DNA of 64,000 nt from Ancylostoma caninum (lineage: Eukaryota; Nematoda; Chromadorea; Rhabditida; Ancylostomatidae): contig JBAJFG010000015.1 in the NCBI GenBank assembly GCA_037903475.1, forward strand, positions 1,550,001 to 1,614,000. The letters run 5' to 3'. Below the pieces are notes generated by a model. That model was not told where the DNA came from. It saw nothing but the letters and a program-made list of their open reading frames with translations, and searched no databases. This document shows, piece by piece, positions 44,310 to 55,791 of the stretch; positions within the stretch are counted from its first letter, which is position 1, and every line of letters starts with the position of its first letter. The position numbers and the translations under genes were made by a program.

Positions 44310-46290
44310 GCGAAAAAGAGGGGCTGACTGTGGAGTGCATATGGGTCTCAACGAACATCCCACAATGTTAAATGTATTTTAACTGTTGAATGACTACTGT
44401 ATGACCATTTATGCAGCTCTTCATAAAGTATTTCTCTTCAAAATGGTTACATGACTTCCCATAAACTGGGCTTGGAAAGGGAACACTCACTAATTACTGC
44501 AGTATTTCACTACGTCGTATACTCAGACATTCCACCGCCCCTTGCGTTGCTCTACACCGCCAAGACTGTCACTACATTCAGCAAATGCGGTATGCTACTA
44601 TGCTGCTGGCGGTGTACGGGTAGTGAGGCAGGGGGTGGACACCGCTTCTAGTGGTCTGGCAGCAGACGGGCACTGCTCGTGGTATTGTGGGAGCAGACCT
44701 TGAAGAAGGAAGCTCATTCTGTCAAGAGCGGCGTTGAGCGGGCATTTTAGTCCGTTCTATACACCTACTGCCATTGGTGTTGCATTTTGGATTCAAAAAT
44801 CTAATAGACGGCGGCGGTTATGGTTCAATGGCTCTCTTCCAATTCTGCAAGTGTTTCTTTCGTAAATGACCATAAGTCAGGATTTTGAAGTGCGACGTGC
44901 ATCCAGTCTAGACCTCGTTTGAGTTCAGCTTAGGAACCTGTTGTAATCAGTCTACTTTTTGGTTCATGTTGAACAGATAATCCATGTTTCACCGAGGTGT
45001 CTTTTTGCATCGATTGGATCCCCTATCTATCTAGTGTTTCGGAAAGTGCCTTGTTCCGAGCTTTTTTTAGCCGAAAACTCCTCCTTTAACTCTCTTTGCA
45101 AAATTGGATGTATGCAGTAAAAAATGTACCAGATTAGGTAAAACTTCATTGATGACATTTTTCGATAAAAATGTTTTCGTTCGTGCTCTAGGAGACTATC
45201 GTAAGTATTGCCAAGCGACTAGTTGAGACGCTTGGTACAAAAGGATGGAAGTAGCAATTCAAACTTCAAAAAAAGTGGAAGCAGCAGTTTTCTGAGGGTA
45301 CTTTAGATGAACCCGAGTACTTGACGCATCGCAGAAATAGAAGCCGATAACTTTAACTTCCATTTTATTTATTACCAGGAACAAAAAAAAAACGGAGGAA
45401 GCATTGAAACTACGTTGCGGCTCGTGAATGTGGAGGGAGCAGAAAGGTGCAACACTCCGGTCCTGAGAGAAGAATATGTATAGAGGTTGAGTTCGCATTC
45501 TACCAAAATCGGAACAGATTGTTTCAGGAATAGTGAAGGTAACTCCGATGAAGCTCAGGAAGCATTCGTTAAGATAAGGATCTCTACGGACGGAATCAAC
45601 TAACGTCAACAACAACCAGCAAAGGTATTGGAAAAGATAAAGATTGGTACAGGAGGTGCAAACTAGGACAGTGAACTTGTGGCCAAAGCGTGAATGTGCT
45701 CATAAATTTGATGACATGTGCTCAAAAATTTAACATTTTTTAACATTTATTGCACGTGCAAGGCACATGAATTGTGGGCAAAAAAAAAAAGAAGAAGAAA
45801 CGGACACAACCAATGCACCAGAGAAAAAAGAGCAAAAATTCAAGAGCATGGGTAAACAGAGGACAAGGAACGCACTGAAGTTTTGAGGCCATCTTCCTGC
45901 TAGCATATCCAGTCGAGTCTTCGCTACTTTGTCACCCGAAAGGCCAGAATTTTCAAAGTAAAATCGATGAAAATGGTAATTCCAGTACCAAATAATTGCA
46001 AATAAACCAAGAAAAGTGATAGAAAGAATGGTGAACCAAAAACTAAATTAGTGCCATGTTTTTAACTGCCCTATAGCATTTTTTCGGACCAGACCAGCGA
46101 CATTTTCCACACTGTTTTCAATTTTATAAGAAATGTCGACAGAGTACTCATCGTGTACCCAATTGGGACACTTCGCTTTCTTGAAACAGGTATCTAGTTC
46201 TGAGGAGGATTAAAAGCGCAAGCTAAAGCGCATTTAGAATAGTTGAAACTGAAAATTACTAGCTTACTATGTAGAGCATCATTATCCATT
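44310..46290. other. No supported gene; part of a duplicated segment
   Basis: The stretch 44850-44985 resembles 48540-48690 (shared word CAGTCTACTTTTTGGTTCATG). No coding exon is recognised. The minus frame at 45259-45615 resembles nothing I know. Confidence 0.4.
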
Positions 46291-46299
46291 CTTTTCATT

Positions 46300-46567
46300 T
46301 ATGCTGACTAGTTTTATGAATTTCGAAACTAAATCTTTTTGATAGTGAAAATCCGGCGCAAACGGGACGGTTTACATAAACACTCCATAGGGAAATCGAA
46401 TGGTATGATCATCCTCCCTTTTGAACGGCTTTCTTCCCTAGTTTCGATGGAATTCCAACACAGCACACTTTCGTGCTGCCCTGTTCTATAGCGGTATCTT
46501 CCATTGAAGTATTGATCCTAGGAAAGAGGGGACCAATTAATGATAAAACATGATATTTTTACTTCAG
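46300..46567 (+). pseudogene. Relic of an astacin gene: promoter joined to last exon
   Basis: 46310-46400 matches the promoter of astacin C (GACTAGTTTTATGAATTTCG, AATCCGGCGC, ACATAAACACTCC). About 50 bases later, 46450-46567 matches the last CUB exon and following intron of astacin C (TTTCGTGCTGCCCTGTTCTA, then ACATGATATTTTTACTTCAG). The whole gene body between is missing. Confidence 0.65.
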
Positions 46568-46618
46568 TACAATTTGAAAATTCGCAAGAATCAACTCCAA
46601 TACAGAGAGCTCCGACGA

Positions 46619-46636
46619 TGGGGGGGGGGGGGGGGG
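46619..46636 (+). repeat. Poly-G tract
   Basis: About 17 consecutive Gs after CGATG. A 123-codon open frame (46540-46911) runs across it but looks unlike a real gene. Confidence 0.9.
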
Positions 46637-47099
46637 TGGAGCTGTGGTATTCCACTGATATTATGTACTCCATATTCTTTTTTTTCTATTTTTTAACAGT
46701 GACTGTATACTATTTGTTGCTGCCATCCACGAATCATTTCCTCACGAAACATCAACAACATCCTCCCAATATGGATTTGGAATGGGAATACGCAGTTAAT
46801 GAATTCTTCATACTGACAGGGAGCGTGAAAGGTTATGGCCGCTTGAAATGGCTCGTGAAAATCTTAGTAATTGGCATAAATGTGATAAGATACAGAAAAC
46901 AATATAGCTAGCAATATGAAACCATGTCCGTCTAATTTTATCCCAACTATTGAGAGCACCTCTACGGAAAGCCCGAGTGAAGACGTAAGCGATGCGCCCC
47001 CATTAGTTCGTCACAACATGTACGAGCCAGGCTCGCAACAGTTGCGAACAAGGCACGAACAGCTCACGAACTAAGCGCGAGAGTGTCACTAGCTGGCAC

Positions 47100-47185
47100 A
47101 CCTGCTTGCAAAACCACTACGCGCGCGAGGATTCGAACCTCGACGTGTCACCATTCCAACGGCACGCACATGCTCTGCGCCACAA
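47100..47185 (-). repeat. tRNA-like sequence (SINE or pseudogene)
   Basis: The minus strand shows TTGTGGCGCAGAGCATG (A box) and CGAGGTTCGAATCCTCG (47126-47142), a perfect five-pair T-arm. The 3' GCGCGCG has no complementary 5' acceptor arm, so a complete tRNA is not supported. Confidence 0.5.
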
Positions 47186-48283
47186 TGCCAATGTCTGTGG
47201 ACACACATGAACTGTTAGGTAGGATGATTGAAATTGTGTACACCTCTCTGATGCTTGGAGGAAGGTCAGCGTATATATCAACTCGAACGATTAATGAGGT
47301 CAATCCAGAACGTCTTCGTTTTTAGTTTTTAAGCCGTAGTTTTTCTTTCATATCTTTCCATGTTTCAATCGCATAAAATTATTGTCCCATTTTCAATATC
47401 TAACGTGCTGTACATATTAATATGAAAATGTCTAAATTCTAGGTGATACACTAAATGGACCGCCAACAAGGTCACAGGTTCGCAACACCTTCGCGCCTCA
47501 CCGCTCTCGCGTGTTTTAACATGCGGTTCGGCGCGAACCTGGCGCGCCCTGTCTCGAGCCACCCTCTTGACAAGCTGCGAACATGATGTCACGACGTCAG
47601 GGGGGATTACTACCAGCCCAGAGAACCTCGTCGATATCATCCTTCGTTTATTCGAAAGAATCCGCACGCAAGGCTATGTATACCATGGTACGGTGTAGCA
47701 CACGCATGCTGCTTCACAGTGCTCACATGGTGCAACCCAACGATTTGAAATTGGAGGAGTAAAGTGATCACTCAATACTTGGGACTAGAGGATTTACGAA
47801 TGATTTCTAGTGCAACACCCCTTCTCTGGCTTCACCTTGGGAGCAGGAGAAAAATTCCTTTAGAATAGGAACCGTCCAATTCTGAACCAACGATTTATCC
47901 CAGAGCCAATGTGCTTCTGCTGTACATCGTTTTGCCATATGGTGATTTTGGAGCTGGAAGCAAATAAAATGATAGGATGCTCCTCTGCGCAGAAATTGAA
48001 CACAGAAACAACGTTAACTCACAGCACAGACAGATTCGATTTTCTCGCACATGCCCTTACATCCATAAAAAAATTCGGTTGTTTCAATATCAGATGTGTT
48101 CGAAAAGGGGAAAAATGCGAATAATCAGGCGTCTTAGTAAATCAATGTCATCTTGAGATGGAGGTCCAATGGTAACAAGAATTCCGGTTCTGTTTAACAT
48201 TTCATATAACAGAGCTCGACTTTGATAACCATTCAACACTCGACATAGATAAAATACAAAAAATTTCCCAAGTTATCTGTCCA

Positions 48284-48559
48284 TTACGAGTCTTGGTTAG
48301 CTGACCATGTCAACTCAATGAAAGGTTCAAAAATTTTTAGGACAAGTCTAATATTGTAATATTTCTTCCAACAGGAGACAACTATGTAGCCTAAGATAAA
48401 AGGAAAAGTGATAAATAGGGGTAAATAAGTACGCTTCAACACTTGCAGAGTCTGTTTGAAAGAATAATTGAGAAAATAACCCAGGCGATCGATTCCAACC
48501 GATATCATGCTCACTTGGCAGTGAACCTCTGCAGGGTGTCTCTTTTCAAAATGCACCAT
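48284..48559 (-). pseudogene. Possible fragment of a serpentine chemoreceptor gene
   Basis: One minus-strand frame contains HCQVSMISVGIDRLGYFL followed by a hydrophobic span YLPLFITFPFILGYIVV. An IGIDRL-type motif at the end of a transmembrane helix, followed by another helix, is the look of nematode seven-transmembrane chemoreceptors (srsx/srx type). No flanking exons were found, and a decayed relative of the adjacent sequence is at about 44850, so this is most likely a gene fragment. Confidence 0.3.
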
Positions 48560-48699
48560 AAATCAAAGTTTTGAAATCCAACGTTCATCCTAATTAAATC
48601 TCTATTGAGCTCAGACCAGATTACAGTTTGCATACATAGACAAGAACCTGCTGTAATCAGTCTACTTTTTGGTTCATGTTGGAAAGACAATCCTTGTCA

Positions 48700-50540
48700 T
48701 AATAAGGTCTCGATCCGTATCGATTAGACGCTCTATGCGTTCCTCAAAAAATCGTTTCGATTTAATCCGAAATTGTAACAGTCCTACATGTCCGCTTCAT
48801 CGCAGCTTTTGAAATCTTTCTCCACCCAAGAATGCTCGATCAACAGAAACGAGTGACTGCTTAATAGTGTCAAGTCTGCACTATACAGCGTTCATACCAA
48901 TTATTTTCCATGGAGATCGAACCGTTGATATCCGCGATTTTGGTTTACTTACCCATGTTCGGAAGCAGGTGCAAAAGTGGATGTAACTCACAATCAGAGC
49001 AAATATTCTGCATAGATGCTATGCTCTAGAGTTGCTTTTCGCGCTGGTTTTGACGCCGTACAACAAGCGAAAGGGAATCCCGTGGTAATGGCCACCATTT
49101 CCTGCATTTTCGGAGCAAAGATTGAGAATCCTACTTACTTCATATGGTATTATGGTAGAAAACAGGGTCTGAATAGCCGGAATTTCAAAAATAAATGCGA
49201 TAAAAATATTAATTTTGAAATCATTGCTGGACTATGCTTTCAAAGGGGGCTTAGTTTCTGTTCCGATCCTACGAAAGGCTCGTGCTGCGGCCTGACAAGG
49301 TATTGAGAGAACTGCTGCCGTGAGCATTCAATGGCAGCTATTGCATTAAGGAACGTTCAAAATGTTAACACAATTTAGTGGAGTGGTCTCATGCACTAGT
49401 TTTGCCTTTTTTCTCTCAAAAACGTCGTGAAGTTATTCGATCTATTACAATATGAAGAGAATTCAAGCAGACATCAGTGACATAATCTAAGAAAAATTGA
49501 GAAAGAGCGACCACCAAGCTCTTGTAATTCGTGCTCTGTCTCAATTGGAATCACTTCCTCATGATACGAATTCTGAAAAACTATTCTGGAACGAATAAAA
49601 GCGCAAACCACGGTAGTACGAGAGGAAATGAGCTGTTTATGGAGAGTAGTTAAAGTTATAGTTATATGGTTGTGCGTTTTCATAGCTACGCTATTCTCTA
49701 AAAAAAACTTTTGGTCCAACCTTGTTCGGCAACACATAAGTAACAACAAAGAGTTGTATGCACTATACATTCTGTTTACTTTTTCGCACTTTTGCAGTGA
49801 ATCTGTCTTGGTAATGCCCTTTGCAGTAATACTATATATCGATGCTCGCTTGCACGCAAACTATTTTGGAGATGGCGCGCTATCACTGTAGTTGGCTCCG
49901 CCCATGTTTTTAGTCTTCATTTTCTTCTCGCTCATACACCGCTTCTGTCTGATCTGTAATCGGATGACATAGTGTTGTCTTCAAGGGTTTCTCTATGCTT
50001 CTTTCCTTGGTAATGCCTTCTGTTTTGCACGTCGTAGGACGGAAAAACGCTAATATCTTGCTTAGCCGTCAAGGCAGATGGTAGCCGCCGGACGCATTCC
50101 TTCTGATGCTTAAAGCAGCATTAACGGGAGTCTTCACCTCTGAGATGAGTCCTGTCTCGTGTAATTGGTCGCTAGTGAACCGCGACAGCGAGCAGAACAC
50201 TACGGATAATCGTGTGCCTGGGAAGATATTGTAGGAAAACTCATGAACGCTATTATAGAATTCTGAAGCAGGAGGCACCAGCTTTGAGAAACTTTAGTCA
50301 GGTATGCGTGGGATTCAGTTGGCGAGATTCACGTGCTCCCATCTCAGTGAAATAAACAGCATTCCGATTTGACCAATGAATCATCCAAACAACCAACTGA
50401 TTAAGTGGTTGAGCCATGCTGAATATAAAGACAAAGATGAAACACCCGCAAAGACCCGGAAGACAATGAACAAACAAGTGAAATATAGGAGTGCAAAATA
50501 TGGTTTTTGTGTGTTCCGCACGACTTCTGCATTGAGTTTA
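48700..50540. other. No gene seen
   Basis: Short open frames on both strands (for example 49474-49770 minus and 49628-49891 plus overlap antisense). No family or repeat recognised. Confidence 0.4.
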
Positions 50541-50544
50541 TTTT

Positions 50545-50740
50545 TTGGAAAATTCTGAAGAATTCTGGAGCTTTTATAGAGAATTCTGGAGCATTCTATA
50601 GAATTCCGGAAGTTTCTATAAAATTCTGGAGGTTTTCGAGAGAATTCTTGTGATTATCTATAGAATTCTAGACTTTTTCCGGTAAATCTCTAACGAATTC
50701 TATAGATAATTACCCAAATTCTACTCGAAATTACCCGATT
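50545..50740. repeat. Degenerate GAATTCT tandem repeat
   Basis: About seven diverged units of 23-27 bp, each with AGAATTCTGGAG followed by a TTTCTATA-like spacer. The EcoRI-like GAATTC core makes the unit partly palindromic. Confidence 0.75.
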
Positions 50741-51517
50741 CCTACTCGAACTTTTTCACCTGAGAGGGTGGTAATGTCTGGTCAATCCCCTTATTGGAAT
50801 GAACCTCGCACTTCACTTCATTTGAAAATCGTATCAGCATTGAATGATATGTGCTCTATACAGTGCATAGTTGTACACTAAGGTTAACAAAGGTAGTTAT
50901 ATAATATTTAGCAGGATGCAACTGAATTATTGTGGATCTTCATAGCCCTTCCAATTCCATGTTGTTTTCCCCGACAATCAGTGCCACTGTAACAGTGAAC
51001 CCATCAGATGACGTCCTATCCATTATTTTAGCACTTCCCACCTATGCTTAGGCGAACTCCACTTTCTTAATGTTTCCCGAAAATTTCGCTCCTGTACTCC
51101 TCCCTAATCACATTGTGTTCGTTTCCCGGCATACGACTGTGCAGTCACAGAAGCATCTTACCTATTTCGACTGCAACGTGAACAATTGTCGGTCGCCATT
51201 GCAAATGAGTATGGTTCAAAGTAGATTTGAGCACCTTTCATCAAGGGTGAGAACGAGAACTGCAACATTTCCGTCCAAATCTCAATGCGTTGACCGCATT
51301 GAAGGAGCTAGATCTCAGCTATGGACTCGTTTCCTTGAAAACACATATTGACATGAAATACAATGAAGAATAGTTATGATGATAAGGCCTGGTTTCCATT
51401 TCATAGGAATAAAAAGTATTATAGTTTTCAGTTCTGTAACGTTTTTACTCATAGTGTATTCTTATGATGTTATGCTTAATCATGCAGAAAACAGTTCTAA
51501 TTTGTTTCCAGCCACCG

Positions 51518-54500
51518 ATGAGACTCACAATATCCCCATTTTTGCTTATTGTGTATAGTGGAGCAGCTGTGTATGTCGATACGGCAAAAAACGTAAGTTA
51601 TTGATAGTGGGTTATTGATGGCCCACGCATACTCCACATACAGTCCGGTCCGGCATCCACTGCAAATAGGCGCCGGCGGGCGCCGGCCGACGCCACCCTC
51701 CGGCGCCTCGGTATTAATGAGCTATGCGGTGGCTGCCGGACCCGAATGTATTTTCCACTATTAAGACTCCATGCACACTACTGTATGAACTGGTATGAAC
51801 AAAAGAGAACGGATTTTATTGTCATTTTTGAGCAAAGCCCAGAACCCTGTTTCAGGAAGCAAAACGTGAAGTCGTCATGGTAGCTCGTGGGAATCAGAAG
51901 ACACCAACAGAGTTGTTTCTCCAGTAAGATAATTCCTTAATGAAAAAAGATAAAATAGCCATAAACTTTTCCGACACTTCTCATTAACGTTTTTTCAGAA
52001 ATGAAGTCAACGAAAGTTTCACTAAAGAAAAGGAGGTATCAAAACGCCATAAGCGTCAGGTGTGGAAGGACCAATACGCTACACAGCCAGGAAGTTCCAC
52101 TGTATACTATCGTTTCGATAGTAGTATCGGTGAGTTGTAGTGTTTCTCAGCAAGGTCAGCTTGCAACTTGAATTCATGATCTTTGAAGACGAAACCATTA
52201 GACAGGCTTTCGTTAATGCGACTAAGCTTTGGGAAGCTGGGACATGCCTTGAATTCAAGGAGAATGGGACCGGTAAGCAATTACCTTGAATGCTTTGCAG
52301 CAAAAAAACGCAATTAATTATAATCCATCACTGTTTGAGTGAAATAAGTACTAGACCTACTTATGATCGTATGATACTTATGATTCATTTTTACAGCAAC
52401 AGAAGGAATTTTGGTCACGCAGGATCTGTTCGAAAATTGCTACACAGATAGCGATGAGAGAAATCATATTATTTCTCTTTGCGAAGCGTGTAGTGCAGTC
52501 AGCGATATGGCCCACGAAATTGGACACGCTCTGGGCCTCCCCCACATGCAGAACAGACGCGACCGTGACAATTACATCATAGTGAATTGGACTAACGTAA
52601 AGGTCAGTGTTCGCTTCCTTGAGTTCTGCTACCAGAAGCAGCATCAAGGATCTGTGGAAATTCAGAACGAATACAACGCGATGGCCTTATCCCACAAATT
52701 TGACCTGATAAACCCTCCGATAACGCTAGAGGTAATCAACGCTGAAGAAGCCACTTGTTCATTCTCATACCCATCTATTTTAGGAACATGAAAAGCAATA
52801 CATAAAAATGGAGGAAGACGAAGAAGCTCAATACGGAATACCCTATGACCTCGGCAGTATCATGCAGTAGTAAGGTTTCTTATTCAAAAGGAATTTTTAT
52901 GTGAAAGGGTTGTTTTCAGACGTTGTTCAAAAGGTGGCAAACAAATCTGTTATAGTGCTCCTTCCGTCGAAAATGCAACGATATTTGCAAAGGATAAAAA
53001 TTACAACAGAACTATGGGTTCACCTTTCGTATCGTTCATAGACAGATTATTGGTGAATAAACACTACAAGTGCACAGGTATGAGAGCAAGCCAAGAAGGG
53101 TATTATGTATATAGCTAATTATGCGAGCGAACCTTTGTATAACTAGCAAATTATAACTAGTAACTAGTTAGAATCTTTTGTCGAATGCTAACCCCTGCGT
53201 GGGTTGAGAGTGATTTGTTGCTTTACTGTTCTATTATTTAGAAATTTGCTCTCAAGATACATCAGCCCATTGTGAGAATAATGGATTTCCTAATCCAAAA
53301 GACTGCAGCAGCTGTTTCTGCCCGAAGGGTTTTGGAGGAAAGCTCTGCGAAAGAAGGGTAATGTAGTCGGCATGCCTGCTCTATTCACTTCAATAGATTG
53401 ACTCGTTTTTAGCCCGACGGATGTGGTCAAGACTTGACGGCAGGGGAGGAGTGGCAGACAATGAGCAGAACAATATATAATCCTGATAATAATGGCGAAT
53501 ACGCGGAGTGTACGATCTGGATTCTGGTGGGTATAAAACGAAACTTGGCGTGAGAAGAACAAAGTGTGGTTATAAACAACAAAAGAGGTTAGAACTTCAG
53601 GCCGAACATGGTGGGAAAATCGAAGTTAGAATTGTTAGCATCTCCAGCGGACTGAATTCAGTAGGATGTGAAAAGGCTGGAATTGAAATCAAGACGAAAA
53701 ACGACACTAGGCTAACTGGATATAGGTAACCATATTTCAATTGCCATTCAACATTATTTTTAGCGTCCTAGGTAGTGCTATAGATAACATTATACATATG
53801 TTTGTTGTTGCTTCCTATTGGCGGTGAAAAATGCTAGCTAAACAGCACCCCCACTGTGTTTACGGATTAGAGAGGGCCATGATGGAAAGGAGGTCACTTC
53901 GAAGCACTCCCCTAGATACCCTAAGAAGGATACGACATGCGGGCACCGCATTTCAAGATGACTATATAAATTTTGATGCAAGAATCCTGAACTTCTGCCA
54001 GCGAAAAAAAAACGGAGGATTGTAGATTCAAAGGAAAGACTAAAAATGAATCGCATGAAGGTATGCATTCTATTAGCATGAGATGGCATCAAATCTGAAG
54101 CGGGATTGGATCCTAGTGAGGCATTGAGTTGATTCGCTCGTGGGGCCAAAGAGCAATTACTAATGCTCAACGGAGTCTGCTCAGTATCATCATACGAGCA
54201 TTGAGCTTGTTAGATAGGCCTATGATTGCGAAATATACAGGGTTCCGTTCGCACGACTTTAGACCAGTTTGCTGGGACAGGTAGAGCTTGTCGAGTCGTC
54301 CACTTCGGGCTCTGATGAAGGCGTCTCAATTTTTGCTTCTACATTGACAGCGATATAGAATGAAGAGCTTACGAACCTCCTTTTCGTCAATCACTCAACA
54401 TATGTCACAATAAAATTGTGTTAAGGTTCTGCTCCCATGAAGATACCGGCATATCTCTCGAGACGAATTCAACATTCGTCCCTGTAATCATGTACTCGAA

Positions 54501-54663
54501 AGTGGCAATGCCGATGGAAGTCAATCTGAATTACCGTGCAGGTACCTCCGCTTATTCCTTTACAGACGTCTTAAAATTGAACAAATTTTCAGTGTCTTCA
54601 ACTCCACTCAATAGTGAAGGTCTCTCTTCCAGTTCACCTGCTCCACTCGTCGGTACTCAATAA
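51518..54663 (+). CDS. Astacin D: secreted astacin-EGF-CUB zinc metalloprotease
   Basis: Exons: 51518-51592, 51856-51923, 51999-52129, 52189-52272, 52397-52602, 52636-52731, 52784-52869, 52956-53077, 53242-53357, 53413-53526, 53601-53725, 54426-54541, 54593-54663. Phases close to 469 residues. The leader is MRLTISPFLLIVYSGAA. The propeptide ends KRHKRQ before VWKDQYATQPGSSTVYYRF. The zinc motif is [19 protein letters not shown] (Met after the third His), the Met-turn is [12 protein letters not shown] exon: EICSQDTSAHCENN...CFCPKGFGGKLC. CUB Cys residues lie at GCG, CTIW, GCE and RFC. The last residues are LVGTQ, and the TCAATAA at the stop supplies an AATAAA-like signal. The start was chosen by homology to A-C. 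TTTCCAG ends seven bases before the ATG. The exon 4 acceptor (TTTGAAG) is not typical. The promoter block shared by A-C was not found upstream. Confidence 0.87.
51637..51760. mobile_element. GC-rich MITE inside astacin D
   Basis: ATACAGTCCGGTCCGGCATC at the left faces, on the opposite strand, ATACATTCGGGTCCGGCAGC at the right, followed by CCAC-GCA on both. The interior is GGCGCCGGCGGGCGCCGGCC-like. It lies in intron 1. Confidence 0.65.
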
Positions 54664-54669
54664 ATATTT

Positions 54670-55785
54670 GTTCACCTTTCTTCACATGATTCATTCAATA
54701 CATTCAACACGTATTTTCCCACAAACGCACTGTCCCGTGTGCGGAAGCAGCGTTCCAGGCGTTCTTCATCATTCTGAAACATTCAGAAAAGTTCAACTCA
54801 TCTACAACTTCCTGTTGCACACATCCTCTGTTTCATATTTATGAAAGAAAAATCTTAATTTTACTTTGTATAGATCGAAGGCTGATCATGTGGATTTCTT
54901 AAAGATGAAAACAAAAAAAGGACTTATGGCTGTTGTAGTGAAAGGCTTGCTTTCCTGCAAAACGGAATCAATATGAAATCGAGTGGAACCTAGGCCTGGC
55001 TTTCCAGGAAAAACCATTAACGGCGCACAAATTATATGTCATCTAACCATCCATTTTTATTAGAACCAATAAGAAATTATGGAACGGTTCTGTCTGTGTT
55101 CCAAAAAAAAGAATTTTCAGTGGTATGAGAGAAATTCTCTTATGTTATGCAAAGGTATACCATTTAGGGTATACCTGCGCCTATACGGGGGAACGTAGTC
55201 CCAGCGTCCGGGAGGAAGTGATGCAAGTGATGATCGATAGATTGATTTTGTGGTTTATACTAGATGTGATGGGTTCATTGATAGCAGTAATTTGCACTGT
55301 CGCTGACTTCTAAAGGATTCCCCTTGAAAGGCGGCCAACGCGACTTGCATGCTTTGAAAGGAAATGCTGCAGAGCCTAGTCAAAGCTACGAACGTGGGCT
55401 TCTAACCTGCGCCTGAGAAGCGTCAGAGTTGTGTCTACTCTTCATGAAATAGATTCATGCTTGTCGAACACACTCATTAATCCTTTCATATATTGCAAAC
55501 TTCTGCGAGCTGATTTCTTAGTGCAAAGGAAAGAATTTTCTTCACTACAAGACAGGACAATGGGGTAGGAAAAATAACATCACATCGAATAGCAATGCAA
55601 AACTGCAAATTGTTAAATCTATGTGGACTGTTTTTTTTGACTACGTCAACATACTTACGACCGCATTTGCCAAATTTGAAGCGAGTGATGGAATACTTGC
55701 CATCAAGGACTTAACCTGCTCGACATCAAACACGGGTGGAAAAGTTTCTGGATTCCATTTCATTTATCTTTGATGTTTTTTGTGA
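54670..55785. other. No gene seen between astacins D and E
   Basis: Short open frames only. No zinc-motif exon or propeptide of the next copy can be found here. Confidence 0.45.
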
Positions 55786-55791
55786 CCTAAG

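Noticed and set aside
46540..46911. 123-residue open frame
   Set aside because: It crosses a poly-G tract and starts in the astacin relic; no family resemblance or exon structure.
47000..47600. Possible transposon with inverted ends near 47010 and 47600
   Set aside because: Only partial matches (GTCACAACATGTACGAGC against GTGACATCATGTTCGCAGC) that I could not extend to clear terminal repeats.
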